Notes under the pieces: model-generated
What the model was told of the DNA's origin: nothing
What the model saw: the letters and a program-made list of their open reading frames with translations, nothing else
The model's database searches: none
Part shown: positions 24,197 to 32,089 of the stretch, piece after piece
Layout: each line of letters begins with the position of its first letter
How positions within the stretch are numbered: position 1 is the first letter of the stretch
DNA from: Lacrimispora saccharolytica
GTDB lineage: Bacteria > Bacillota > Clostridia > Lachnospirales > Lachnospiraceae
Length of the DNA stretch: 64,000 bases
Direction of reading: 5' to 3'
Assembly: GCA_016899975.1 (NCBI GenBank)
Contig: JACJJN010000014.1
Coordinates: 1-64,000, forward strand
Translations under genes and position numbers: made by a program

Positions 24197-24225
24197 AGTA
24201 TACGCATGAAGCATGTCGTTGTCAA
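24197..24225 (-). promoter_or_regulatory. Consensus promoter of the rtcB operon
   Basis: Minus strand: TTGACA (24225-24220), 17 bases, TATACT (24202-24197). It lies about 60 bases before the 33-residue frame and nothing else competes for it. Confidence 0.75.
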
Positions 24226-24285
24226 GGAAAAATCCTTGTCCATCTCCTGAACCTCTCGAAATCCATCCCCAACAAAAAACGAACA

Positions 24286-24310
24286 AGGCAGTCCCTCACA
24301 AGGACTGCCT
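24286..24310 (-). terminator. Terminator of the Rpn nuclease gene
   Basis: On the minus strand AGGCAGTCC pairs with GGACTGCCT, followed closely by TTCGTTTTTTG. It separates the Rpn-like gene from the rtcB promoter. Confidence 0.75.
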
Positions 24311-24347
24311 CCGCCATACGATACTGACTTTTCATCCATAACCGGTT

Positions 24348-25271
24348 CTATCTGGCAGGGCTTACACTGCCGGATAACCATTCCCGCACCAGCTGTACAC
24401 TGACTTTTAATACTTTTGCTATATCTTCCATCGTCATCCCTATCTCAGCAAGACTTTTCGCTGTCTCTTTCTGAGACTCCAATTTTCCTTCTGCTTTTCC
24501 CTGCGCGCGTCCTTCTGCGCGTCCTTCTGCACGTCCTTCTGCTATGCCTTCTGCACGTCCTTTTGCTTTTCCTTCTTCGATACCTTCTCTATAAATTCTT
24601 TCAGATACTTCACACATCTCTTGATAACCTCCTTCTTCGCATTTCAAAAAATGTATTCTTTTCGAAAGATCACCATGTGTCATGTCATTGGGATCTGCAG
24701 TTTTGAAATACTGCATCAGCTTCGCGGTTTCTGAACCATCATCTACCGCAGCATTCACATACAGGATGTGTTGCCCATCCTCATATTTCAGACCAGTACT
24801 TCCAAAATACTTTTCCACCGGATAAACGACATGCCCTGCTTTCCACAAATCCGTCTCGCTGACATATATGACGTATACATCCGGCAGCTCCGCATAGGTC
24901 TTTCCCTTTTCCAGATATTCACTGTCAATCATGGCACCATAAAATCTGGTCCGTCTTGCATGGTCTATGGTATCAGCACGCTGGATCTCCAGGTTATAAA
25001 GCCGTCCACAGCCATCTTCAGCCAAAATATCCAGGATTGCATCATGCGATTCTATTTTGGAGATTCGATACTGGGATCGAATCTCTTTCACAACCAAATC
25101 GTTAATTCCTGTCAGAATCCTAAGCACATATTGACACGCTGGAGCATCATTCAGTGCTACGGACATAAACACGTTGCTTAACAAATTAAATTTTCTCGCT
25201 TCCTCCACGCGTCGATCCCGATCTGCAAGAATACCAGCGGATTCTTTATCTATATTTGTTATTTCGCTCAT
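24348..25271 (-). CDS. Rpn/PD-(D/E)XK nuclease-family transposase-like protein
   Basis: 307 residues from ATG 25271, after GGGAGG. Residues about 65-105 (SHDAILDILAEDGCGRLYNL, then EIQRAD) carry the D...ExQ nuclease motif of the Rpn family, followed by RTRFYGAMIDSEYLEKGK. Near the C-terminus lies a run of (GRAEG)-type repeats (KAKGRAEGIAEGRAEGRAEG), then MTMEDIAKVLKVSVQLVREW, a short HTH-like end. Rpn proteins promote RecA-independent recombination and some act in phage defence. It is the last gene at the right edge of the element. Confidence 0.85.
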   Translation of the reverse strand: MSEITNIDKESAGILADRDRRVEEARKFNLLSNVFMSVALNDAPACQYVLRILTGINDLVVKEIRSQYRISKIESHDAILDILAEDGCGRLYNLEIQRADTIDHARRTRFYGAMIDSEYLEKGKTYAELPDVYVIYVSETDLWKAGHVVYPVEKYFGSTGLKYEDGQHILYVNAAVDDGSETAKLMQYFKTADPNDMTHGDLSKRIHFLKCEEGGYQEMCEVSERIYREGIEEGKAKGRAEGIAEGRAEGRAEGRAQGKAEGKLESQKETAKSLAEIGMTMEDIAKVLKVSVQLVREWLSGSVSPAR

Positions 25272-25525
25272 ATAGCCTCCCTCTCCATTTCCAGAAATTC
25301 TTCCTGTCCTATCCCCTTGTCTACAGAATAACATTCCTTTTGGTATATTGCAAGTATAACAGCTTGTCCCTCTGGTTCTTTTCTGATATAATAAATTACA
25401 GCATACCACATTTGATATCCTTAGGGACTCACTCATTACTTTTCTTATCTTTGGTGCCGCTCTTGTTCTTCTTATCTTCCATTTTAATGACTAATTCATC
25501 GATTATCAAGTTCCTGCAACCCCGA

Positions 25526-25550
25526 ATTTGTATTGATTTCCGTACCACTC
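25526..25550. other. Right attachment site
   Basis: The ATTTC core at 25536-25540 has element sequence to its left (GAATTTGTATTG) and sleC-like coding sequence to its right (CGTACCACTCCG). The left edge has the same five bases at 3414-3418. Crossing over within the core restores GGA AAT in the sleC-like frame. Confidence 0.65.
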
Positions 25551-26216
25551 CGTATACACACGATTCAGCGTAAAGGACATGATTGCCAGCACATTGGCAC
25601 GGATCGTGGCGTCTGTCCATGTAGCATAAATCTCCGAGCACGCCACATTCTTGATGTAATCCCGATAGCGCACATAATAATCTTTTGCCGTGGAATCCGA
25701 CGGATCTCCATCGTGTACTACAACATATTCCGGAACCACCACCCGGCTGAGAACAATCTCTCCGGTTTCATTCATCGGTTTAATCTCATCCTCCGGAATT
25801 TTCTCCGGATAATCCCCGAACAGAGTATGTTCCGGAATTGCAATGTCCTCAAAGGAATCGTTGGGTTCTATCACATCCATCTCCACCGGCTGGACCGAAG
25901 ACTGCCCCGACAACAATTCCGAACCAGTCACCTCCACCGTGCCGTAACCCTGTGCCTCCACCTTGACAGTATACTCTGAGTACGGTTGGTTGACATTGGG
26001 GGAAAGGCTGTACTCCAACGGCGGTGTCGGAAGATCCAGGACCGGTGTCCTTCCGTCACTGTCCGTCTGTACTGCCTCGATGATGTTCTTTGGATTTCCT
26101 GAATAGGAAATGGAAACCTTTGCGTTTGGAATCGGCCTGCCCTGCAGTCTTGTATTGACCCATACCTGCAGCTTTCCTCTGTCTATCATATCCTGCTGCA
26201 TCTGTATTTTTGCCAT
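25541..26216 (-). pseudogene. 5' part of split sleC-like spore cortex-lytic enzyme gene
   Basis: 225 native residues from ATG 26216 (GAGG 6 bases before). They run through GKLQVWVNTRLQGRPIPNAK, TPPLEYSLSP and QPYSEYTVKVEAQGYG, the N-terminal prodomain style of SleC, to the SpoIID-like core: VVPEYVVVHDGDP, VRYRDYIKNVACSEIYATW, SFTLNRVYTEWYGN. There the homology stops at the element edge; the frame reads 11 foreign residues to TGA 25506. The continuation lies at 3210-3413. SleC degrades spore cortex peptidoglycan during germination. As it stands the gene should be inactive unless the element leaves. Product name is from memory of SleC sequence, fairly confident. Confidence 0.75.
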
Positions 26217-26220
26217 AAAA

Positions 26221-26267
26221 AACCTCATACACTGCATTTGTTCTACCATATGCAGTGTATGGGGTTT
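26221..26267. terminator. Strong bidirectional terminator before sleC-like start
   Basis: AACCTCATACACTGCAT pairs with ATGCAGTGTATGGGGTT. On the minus strand it is followed by TTTTTT ending at the sleC-like ATG, and the GAGG ribosome site lies within the stem. It ends the pyrH-to-rseP operon and may also hold down sleC-like translation. Confidence 0.7.
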
Positions 26268-26412
26268 TCTTTCCAATTTCTTTCTGCAACAGTTAAGCCA
26301 GCTGAACTGTTATGGTATCCGCCCATGTAAAATCGCTTCGCGATGGACAAACACCCGCAAGTACTATATTTTCACACAGACGTCACAAACCCGGCTGAAC
26401 CGTTGCCCTTTC

Positions 26413-27696
26413 CTACAGGATTCGCCCTACATCGTTAACCAGCACGTAAACCATCAGTACCATCAGCAGGATCAGTCCGCCGAAATGGATCATTCCTTCC
26501 ACATCGCGCTTCACTGGTTTTCTCCGGATCGCTTCTACAATCAGAAAAACAAGGCGTCCGCCGTCCAGAGCCGGGAACGGGATCAGGTTCATGACACCAA
26601 GGTTCGCCGACAGAAGAATTGCCATATTCAGCGCCGTCATGATTTCCATTATAATACCGTAAGGTTTTGCAGAATCAATGGACTTTCCAATGGCATCCAC
26701 AACCCCCACCGGACCGGACAGGTCACCGAGTCCATACTGACCTGTGAACAGCATGCCAAGGCTGTCGATCACCATCTCGATCCAATATTTCACTTCCAGC
26801 GCGCTGTACTTCAGAATTCCGAGAGAAGACTGATCTTCCCGCAGGCTGTAGCTGAAATTCAGGCTGGCATATGTGCTCATCTCCGGGATCAGCACTGCCT
26901 GATGTTCATCTCCGTTGTGCAGATACGTCACTGTCACCGAATCTCCGCTCAGCGGATTCTGCTCCAGATATTCCATCAGCGCTTCCCGGCTGTCAATGTC
27001 TGTGCCATTGATCCCTGTCACCACATCTCCCGCCTGAATACCTGCCTGTTCCATGGGAAGCCCTTTTTCCACAGAAACAATCAAAGCGCCATCAGAATCT
27101 TCATCATAGCTGAAACCAAGGCGGTACTGTGTTGTGACAGAAGGAACATACACAATCTCTCTGTCTTCTCCGTCCCGCTCCACCGTCAGACGTATCTCAT
27201 CCGTCGGAATTCCATGCATGGAAACCGTGGTGCTCAGTTCCTTTCCAAGAGAAATGTGTCTCCCATTGTAGGAGGTGATCACATCCCCCGCTTCCAGACC
27301 GGCTTCCGCTTCCGGCGAACCTTCCGCCACTTCCACTACCCTCGCCGGGCCGCTGCCCGAATAGCTGATCACAATAATAGACAGAAAGAATGCAAGAATC
27401 AGATTGAACACCGGTCCTGCCGCGATCACCGCCATCCTTGCCCAGACAGATTTACTGTTGAAGGATCCCTCTCCGCTTTCCTCCTCATCTTCTCCCAGCA
27501 TTGCGCAGGAGCCGCCGAACGGCAGCAGTTTCAGCGCATACGTAGTCTCCCCTCTGGTTGTCTTCAAAAGTATCGGCCCCATACCGACCGCAAACTCTGT
27601 CACGGTGATATGGTTTGCTTTCGCCAGCAGAAAATGTCCCAGCTCATGAAAAATAATGATCAGGCTGAAGATCAAAATGGCGATGATAATAATCAT
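26413..27696 (-). CDS. rseP: RIP metalloprotease RseP (site-2 protease)
   Basis: 427 residues. The zinc motif HELGH lies at residues 18-22 inside the first membrane helix; two PDZ-like regions (about 115-175 and 195-265) follow; the second catalytic motif NLIPFPALDGGR lies near 375, before the last membrane helices. It is an intramembrane protease that cuts anti-sigma factors or signal-peptide remnants. It is the last gene of the conserved block pyrH-frr-uppS-cdsA-dxr-rseP, all on the minus strand with small gaps. Confidence 0.93.
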   Translation of the reverse strand: MIIIIAILIFSLIIIFHELGHFLLAKANHITVTEFAVGMGPILLKTTRGETTYALKLLPFGGSCAMLGEDEEESGEGSFNSKSVWARMAVIAAGPVFNLILAFFLSIIVISYSGSGPARVVEVAEGSPEAEAGLEAGDVITSYNGRHISLGKELSTTVSMHGIPTDEIRLTVERDGEDREIVYVPSVTTQYRLGFSYDEDSDGALIVSVEKGLPMEQAGIQAGDVVTGINGTDIDSREALMEYLEQNPLSGDSVTVTYLHNGDEHQAVLIPEMSTYASLNFSYSLREDQSSLGILKYSALEVKYWIEMVIDSLGMLFTGQYGLGDLSGPVGVVDAIGKSIDSAKPYGIIMEIMTALNMAILLSANLGVMNLIPFPALDGGRLVFLIVEAIRRKPVKRDVEGMIHFGGLILLMVLMVYVLVNDVGRIL

Positions 27697-27735
27697 AGTC
27701 TCCTCCAGATTTCTTAATGATAATTTCCGTCAATC

Positions 27736-28890
27736 TCAAAAGGTCTGATCCACCCATTCCCAGGCTTCTCTTTCTGCATCCAGGATCTCTTCCAGAGATG
27801 GATTCTCTTTTTTTTGATGATGTTCCATCGCCCCACGGATTCCATCGTAAATGTCCAGAAAAGCAATTTCCCTGTGCAGAAATTTCGCCACCAGGCGTTC
27901 ATTTGCCGCATTGAAGATGGTCGGCATTGTACCGCCCTCCCGGGAAGCGCGCACTGCCAGCGGAAGTCCCTCGAAAGTTTCCGTATCCGGCTCTTCAAAT
28001 GTAATCTCTTTCAATGTCCGGAAATCCAGACGTTCTCCCTCCAGATAACGGCGATCCGGATAATACAGAGCGTACTGGATCGGCAGTTTCATATCCGGCG
28101 TCCCCAGCTGTGCCATCACCGCTCCGTCGCGGAACTGTACCATGGAATGGATGATGCTCTTTGGCTGAACCACCACCTGAATGTCATTCAGTTCCACATC
28201 AAACAGCCAGCGGGCTTCCATCACCTCCAGACCTTTGTTGACCAGAGTCGCGGAATCTATGGTGATCTTATGTCCCATAGACCAGTTGGGATGGCGAAGC
28301 GCGTCCTCCACCGTCACCTTCCGCAGTTCCTCCCGTTTCTTTCCCCGGAAAGGACCTCCCGACGCAGTGATCAGCAGTTTGTCAACACTGCGTCTTTCCT
28401 CGCCGGACAGGCACTGAAAGATTGCCGAATGCTCGCTGTCCACCGGCAGGATCTTCACACCCTTTTCTTTTGCCAGCGGCATGATCAGATGACCGGCGGT
28501 CACCAGCGTCTCTTTGTTCGCCAGGGCGATATCCTTCCCCGCCTCAATGGCTGCGATGGTCGGACGGATCCCGATCATCCCGACGATCGCCGTGACCAGG
28601 ATCTCCGTTTCCGGCATCACTGCCAGTTCCAGCAGTCCGTCCATCCCGGACACAACCCTGACATCCATATCCCGGAGCCGTTCTCTCAGCTGAACCGCTT
28701 TTTCCTCATGATAAACTGCCGCAAGCTTCGGGCGGAATTCCCGGATCTGCTGTTCCAGAAGGTCAATGTTGCTTCCTGCGCTGAGCGCTTCCACTTCAAG
28801 ATCACCGTTCGCCCGGACGACATCCAGCGTCTGGGTTCCGATGGACCCGGTAGATCCCAGCACCGCTATTTTCTTTCTGTATTCTTTCAT
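27736..28890 (-). CDS. dxr: 1-deoxy-D-xylulose 5-phosphate reductoisomerase
   Basis: 384 residues. The NADPH site KIAVLGSTGSIGTQTLDVVR opens the protein. VDSEHSAIFQCL and ASGGPFRGK, then HPNWSMGHKITIDSATLVNK, are the Dxr active-site signatures. It makes 2-C-methyl-D-erythritol 4-phosphate in the non-mevalonate isoprenoid pathway, which feeds the neighbouring UppS. It is cytoplasmic and of normal length. Confidence 0.95.
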   Translation of the reverse strand: MKEYRKKIAVLGSTGSIGTQTLDVVRANGDLEVEALSAGSNIDLLEQQIREFRPKLAAVYHEEKAVQLRERLRDMDVRVVSGMDGLLELAVMPETEILVTAIVGMIGIRPTIAAIEAGKDIALANKETLVTAGHLIMPLAKEKGVKILPVDSEHSAIFQCLSGEERRSVDKLLITASGGPFRGKKREELRKVTVEDALRHPNWSMGHKITIDSATLVNKGLEVMEARWLFDVELNDIQVVVQPKSIIHSMVQFRDGAVMAQLGTPDMKLPIQYALYYPDRRYLEGERLDFRTLKEITFEEPDTETFEGLPLAVRASREGGTMPTIFNAANERLVAKFLHREIAFLDIYDGIRGAMEHHQKKENPSLEEILDAEREAWEWVDQTF

Positions 28891-28909
28891 ATCCGTTCCT
28901 CCTGTCTTC

Positions 28910-29701
28910 TCAGGAAATCAGGAACAGCGACAGATAATAGATGACCGGTGCGGTAAAAATCACACTGTCGAACCGGTCCAGGATCCCGCCGTGTCCCGGA
29001 ATCAGTTTTCCATAATCTTTGATCCCCTGATTTCTCTTGATCGCCGAGGCCGCCAGATCACCCACCATGGAGATCAGCGCGCCCACACCGCAGATGATTC
29101 CATACTCCACCATACCGCCCTTGGTGAAGAACGCATAAATGACACCGAGGAGCACTGCTCCTGCTACGCCTCCCACTGCGCCTTCGATGGACTTTTTCGG
29201 GCTGAGGACAGGCGCCATCTTGTGCTTTCCGATCAGAACACCGACGCAGTACGCACAGGTGTCGCATCCCCAGGAACAGAGAAAGATCAGCCACACATGG
29301 AACTGCCCGCCCGGCAGCATCCGCGTCTGATAAATATAAGACAGCATGACACCCACATAAACAATGCCGAAAAACGCCGCCATGATCTGTCCCGCCTGAT
29401 AAGCAGGATAACAGAACACATACACACACATGATCAGAACCAGAGACGCGATTACGCCCATCAGCGGGTACGCTGAGTCTTCCGGGATCAGCAGCAGATA
29501 AATCAGAAGAACGCCGGCATAGCTGACCAGTTCCAGCGCGCCAAACCCTTCCTTGCGCACATGCATGGCGCGGTACAGTTCCTGCATTCCGATCAAAGAT
29601 ACGCACAGCAGAGTCGCCAGCAGAACATAACTGCCGCAGTTGATCGTAAGGAATGCCACCAGCACCAGAACAATTCCACTTAACAGTCTTGTCTTAAACA
29701 T
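28910..29701 (-). CDS. cdsA: Phosphatidate cytidylyltransferase
   Basis: 263 residues with about eight hydrophobic segments. The C-terminal signature SMVGDLAASAIKRNQGIKDY, then GHGGILDRFDS, is diagnostic of CdsA. It makes CDP-diacylglycerol from phosphatidate and CTP in the membrane. It lies six bases after uppS and 19 bases before dxr, as in many Firmicutes. Confidence 0.95.
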   Translation of the reverse strand: MFKTRLLSGIVLVLVAFLTINCGSYVLLATLLCVSLIGMQELYRAMHVRKEGFGALELVSYAGVLLIYLLLIPEDSAYPLMGVIASLVLIMCVYVFCYPAYQAGQIMAAFFGIVYVGVMLSYIYQTRMLPGGQFHVWLIFLCSWGCDTCAYCVGVLIGKHKMAPVLSPKKSIEGAVGGVAGAVLLGVIYAFFTKGGMVEYGIICGVGALISMVGDLAASAIKRNQGIKDYGKLIPGHGGILDRFDSVIFTAPVIYYLSLFLIS

Positions 29702-29707
29702 CTTTGG

Positions 29708-30442
29708 TTATTCCCCCTTCACTCCGCCGTATCTTCTGTCTCTGCTATTATATTGCGCAATGGCATACTCCAATTCCTCCTCATGGAAATCCGGCCAGGG
29801 GACATCCACGAAGCAGAATTCCGTATAAGCCAGCTGCCACAGCAGATAATTGGAAAGCCGCTGCTCTCCGCTGGTCCGGATCAGAAGATCCGGATCCGGG
29901 ATTCCCGCCGTATCCAGGTAGCTCTCAAACAATTCCTCTGTCAGTTTTCCGTGTTCGAATCCTTCCTCCGGCAGTTTTCCCTCTCTGGCATCCTCCAGCA
30001 TACGGGTCACACCGCGGAGGATCTCATCCCTGCCGCCGTAATTCATGGCGATCTGGAAAAACATCTGATCGTAGTCCTTGGAACAGTCCTCCAGCAGCCG
30101 GATACTGTCCTGAATATCCTGCGGAAATGCAGACGGGTCTCCGATGATCTTTACTCGCATTTTGTTTTTCTTTGCGCTCCTCATACACCGTTTCAGATAC
30201 TGGCGGAACAGCTTCAGAAGCCCCTCCACCTCATCTCTGGAACGCTTCCAGTTCTCAGTGGAAAACGCGTATACCGTCAGGTATTTCACTCCCCTATCCT
30301 TGATGACATTACACATATGTTCCAGATTCTGACATCCGATAATATGTCCGTATCCCCGGGGCATCCGGCGCTGTTTCGCCCACCGGCCGTTCCCATCCAG
30401 TATGATCGCAATATGCTGCGGCACCTTTGTCTCCGCTCCCAT
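29708..30442 (-). CDS. uppS: Undecaprenyl diphosphate synthase (isoprenyl transferase)
   Basis: 244 residues from ATG 30442, following AAAGGAG. HIAIILDGNGRWAKQR holds the catalytic Asp; YLTVYAFSTENWKR and RTSGEQRLSNYLLWQ are further UPP synthase motifs. It makes the C55 lipid carrier for the wall. The open frame extends further upstream to 30559, but that part is GC-rich hairpin sequence without a good start. Confidence 0.95.
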   Translation of the reverse strand: MGAETKVPQHIAIILDGNGRWAKQRRMPRGYGHIIGCQNLEHMCNVIKDRGVKYLTVYAFSTENWKRSRDEVEGLLKLFRQYLKRCMRSAKKNKMRVKIIGDPSAFPQDIQDSIRLLEDCSKDYDQMFFQIAMNYGGRDEILRGVTRMLEDAREGKLPEEGFEHGKLTEELFESYLDTAGIPDPDLLIRTSGEQRLSNYLLWQLAYTEFCFVDVPWPDFHEEELEYAIAQYNSRDRRYGGVKGE

Positions 30443-30467
30443 AAGCTTTCTCCTTTCACACAACAAC

Positions 30468-30536
30468 GGGCTGCCGGGAAGCAGCCGGCTGCCCAAGTTC
30501 TCTTCTCCCCGGCAGCCGGCCGCCATCAGGCAGCCC
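30468..30536. other. GC-rich fold between frr and uppS
   Basis: GGGCTGCC (30468-30475) can pair with GGCAGCCC (30529-30536), with inner GCCGGCTGCC/GGCAGCCGGC arms. No T-run follows. It could slow or partly stop transcription into uppS or protect an mRNA end. Confidence 0.45.
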
Positions 30537-30559
30537 CCTTGGTTTTGTTTTTCTTTCAA

Positions 30560-31120
30560 TTATACAGTAAGGATCTCTTTGGATTTTACTTCCACAGTCT
30601 GATCGATCTCCTTGATGTACTTGTCTGTCATCTTCTGTGTCTGCTCTTCCAGTTCCTTGATCTCGTCCTCGGAAACATCCTCGGATTTCAGCTTTTTGAA
30701 CGCATCGTTGGCATCGCGGCGGATATTACGGATTGCAACCTTCGCGCCTTCACCCTTTTTCTTTACGTCCTTCACCAGTTCCTTACGGCGCTCCTCAGTC
30801 AGTTCCGGGAATACCAGGCGGATGGTCTTTCCGTCGTTGGTCGGATTGATCCCCAGATCAGAAACCAGGATCGCTTTCTCAATTGCTTTTACCATGGAAG
30901 CCTCCCACGGCTGGATCTGGATCATGCGTGCCTCCGGAACGGAAATGTTCGCCACCTGCTGAAGCGGTGTCGGCGCTCCATAGTAATCTACCATGATTCT
31001 GTCCAGTACATGCGGGTTTGCACGCCCTGCACGGATCGTTCCCAGTTCCGATTCCAGGTTTTTGATTGTCTTGTCCATTTTTGTCTCGAAAGGTACGATC
31101 CTCTCATCCATCTTTGCCAT
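30560..31120 (-). CDS. frr: Ribosome recycling factor
   Basis: 186 residues, the normal length. Typical segments: LESELGTIRAGRANPHVLDR, VDYYGAPTPLQQVANISVPE, TEERRKELVKDVKKKGEGAK. It splits post-termination ribosomes with EF-G. It lies between pyrH and uppS in the usual order. Confidence 0.96.
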   Translation of the reverse strand: MAKMDERIVPFETKMDKTIKNLESELGTIRAGRANPHVLDRIMVDYYGAPTPLQQVANISVPEARMIQIQPWEASMVKAIEKAILVSDLGINPTNDGKTIRLVFPELTEERRKELVKDVKKKGEGAKVAIRNIRRDANDAFKKLKSEDVSEDEIKELEEQTQKMTDKYIKEIDQTVEVKSKEILTV

Positions 31121-31147
31121 ATCTATTGTCCTCCTGTTTCTTATCTT

Positions 31148-31843
31148 TTATACGGTCACTTTCGTTCCTGTAATGATTCCGTGTGCCGCATTTACAATGC
31201 TGTTTTCCTCGTTCAGTCCAAATACGATCATCGGCATTTTATTTTCCATACAGAGGATGGAAGCCGCCAGATCCACAACCCCCAACTTCTTGTCGATCAC
31301 TTCCCCGATCGTCACTTCGCTGTACTTCTTCGCGTCCGGATTTTCCTTCGGATCGCTGTCATATACACCGTCAACCGCTTTTGCCAGCAGGATCGTCTCC
31401 GCCTCGATCTCTATCGCGCGCAGTACGGTCGCCGTATCCGTGGAGAAATAAGGATGGCCGGTACCGCCTGCGAAAAATACAACCATATTGTGATCAAAAT
31501 ACTTGTTCGCACGGTCTTTGGAAAACATCTTTGTAAATTCCCCGCACTGGAATGGAGTCAGAATTGATGTCAGCATTCCCTGAGAACGGAAAATTTCCGA
31601 TACATAAATACAATTCATCACAGTCGCCAGCATACCGATCTGGTCAGCCTTGGTACGATCAATATTTTCTGAACTGCGGCCTCTCCAGAAATTTCCGCCG
31701 CCAATCACGATTCCCACCTGGACGCCTTCATCCACCAGGACTTTGACCTGTTTTGCCACTCTGGTCACGGTCGCTTCATCGAAACCAGTCTTTTTTTCAC
31801 CTGCAAGAGCCTCACCGCTCAACTTTAACAATACACGTTTCAT
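31148..31843 (-). CDS. pyrH: UMP kinase
   Basis: 231 residues from ATG 31843 (GAGGAAA seven bases before), beginning KRVLLKLSGEALAGEK. VGIVIGGGNFWRGR binds the nucleotide and VVFFAGGTGHPYFSTDTATV is the UMP-site signature. It phosphorylates UMP to UDP. It is the first gene of the conserved block; the preceding spacer to 32090 is free of genes. Confidence 0.95.
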   Translation of the reverse strand: MKRVLLKLSGEALAGEKKTGFDEATVTRVAKQVKVLVDEGVQVGIVIGGGNFWRGRSSENIDRTKADQIGMLATVMNCIYVSEIFRSQGMLTSILTPFQCGEFTKMFSKDRANKYFDHNMVVFFAGGTGHPYFSTDTATVLRAIEIEAETILLAKAVDGVYDSDPKENPDAKKYSEVTIGEVIDKKLGVVDLAASILCMENKMPMIVFGLNEENSIVNAAHGIITGTKVTV

Positions 31844-31949
31844 GTAAGATTTCCTCGCACTTTCCATGATTTTATCAGACTTAGCAGATATATTATAACA
31901 TCACTGTTTTAAAACCACAAGTGGAATGTTATTTTAAACGGCGAAACCT

Positions 31950-32045
31950 GTAACCGTTCAGCCTGCCGAACGGTTACTGAAACCTCTTGCGGGACCCACG
32001 CAAAAGGCTCCCATGGCACGCGTGCAAACACGCCGCCAGGGAGCC
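31950..32045. terminator. Two stem-loops between aspartate kinase and pyrH
   Basis: GTAACCGTTC (31950-31959) pairs with GAACGGTTAC (31968-31977). GGCTCCC (32006-32012) pairs with GGGAGCC (32039-32045) and, on the minus strand, is followed by TTTTG. The second is a good terminator for the aspartate kinase gene. Confidence 0.65.
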
Positions 32046-32089
32046 TGGAAGTTTTTATGTGTTAGTTCAGCCTGATCAATTGTTATGTT

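Larger units (their letters stand above)
3414..25540. mobile_element. 22.1 kb serine-integrase element inside a sleC-like gene
   Basis: Both edges carry ATTTC (3414-3418 and 25536-25540). Outside the edges the two halves of one sleC-like gene match up; inside them the sequence is foreign. A large serine recombinase sits at the left edge with its stop codon touching the core. The content (recombinase, resolvase, ATPase, Rad52/YqaJ/DUF932, RadC, relaxase-like gene, excisionase-like gene, RtcB, Rpn nuclease) is typical mobile cargo. The predicted joined site after removal restores TAC GGA AAT AAG GGA, in frame. Length between cores is 22,122 bases. No conjugation machinery is visible, so it is mobilisable at most. 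Confidence 0.8.

Noticed and set aside
25429-25641. 70-codon minus-strand frame across the right attachment site
   Set aside because: Out of frame with the sleC-like gene and without a ribosome site; its lysine-rich end looks like chance.
26110-27717. Long plus-strand open frame opposite rseP (535 codons)
   Set aside because: It is His/Arg-rich shadow sequence; rseP on the other strand has full family motifs.
27814-28944. 376-codon plus-strand frame opposite dxr
   Set aside because: Antisense shadow of dxr.
29753-31567. 604-codon plus-strand frame opposite uppS, frr and pyrH
   Set aside because: Spans three known genes in antisense and has no start signals.
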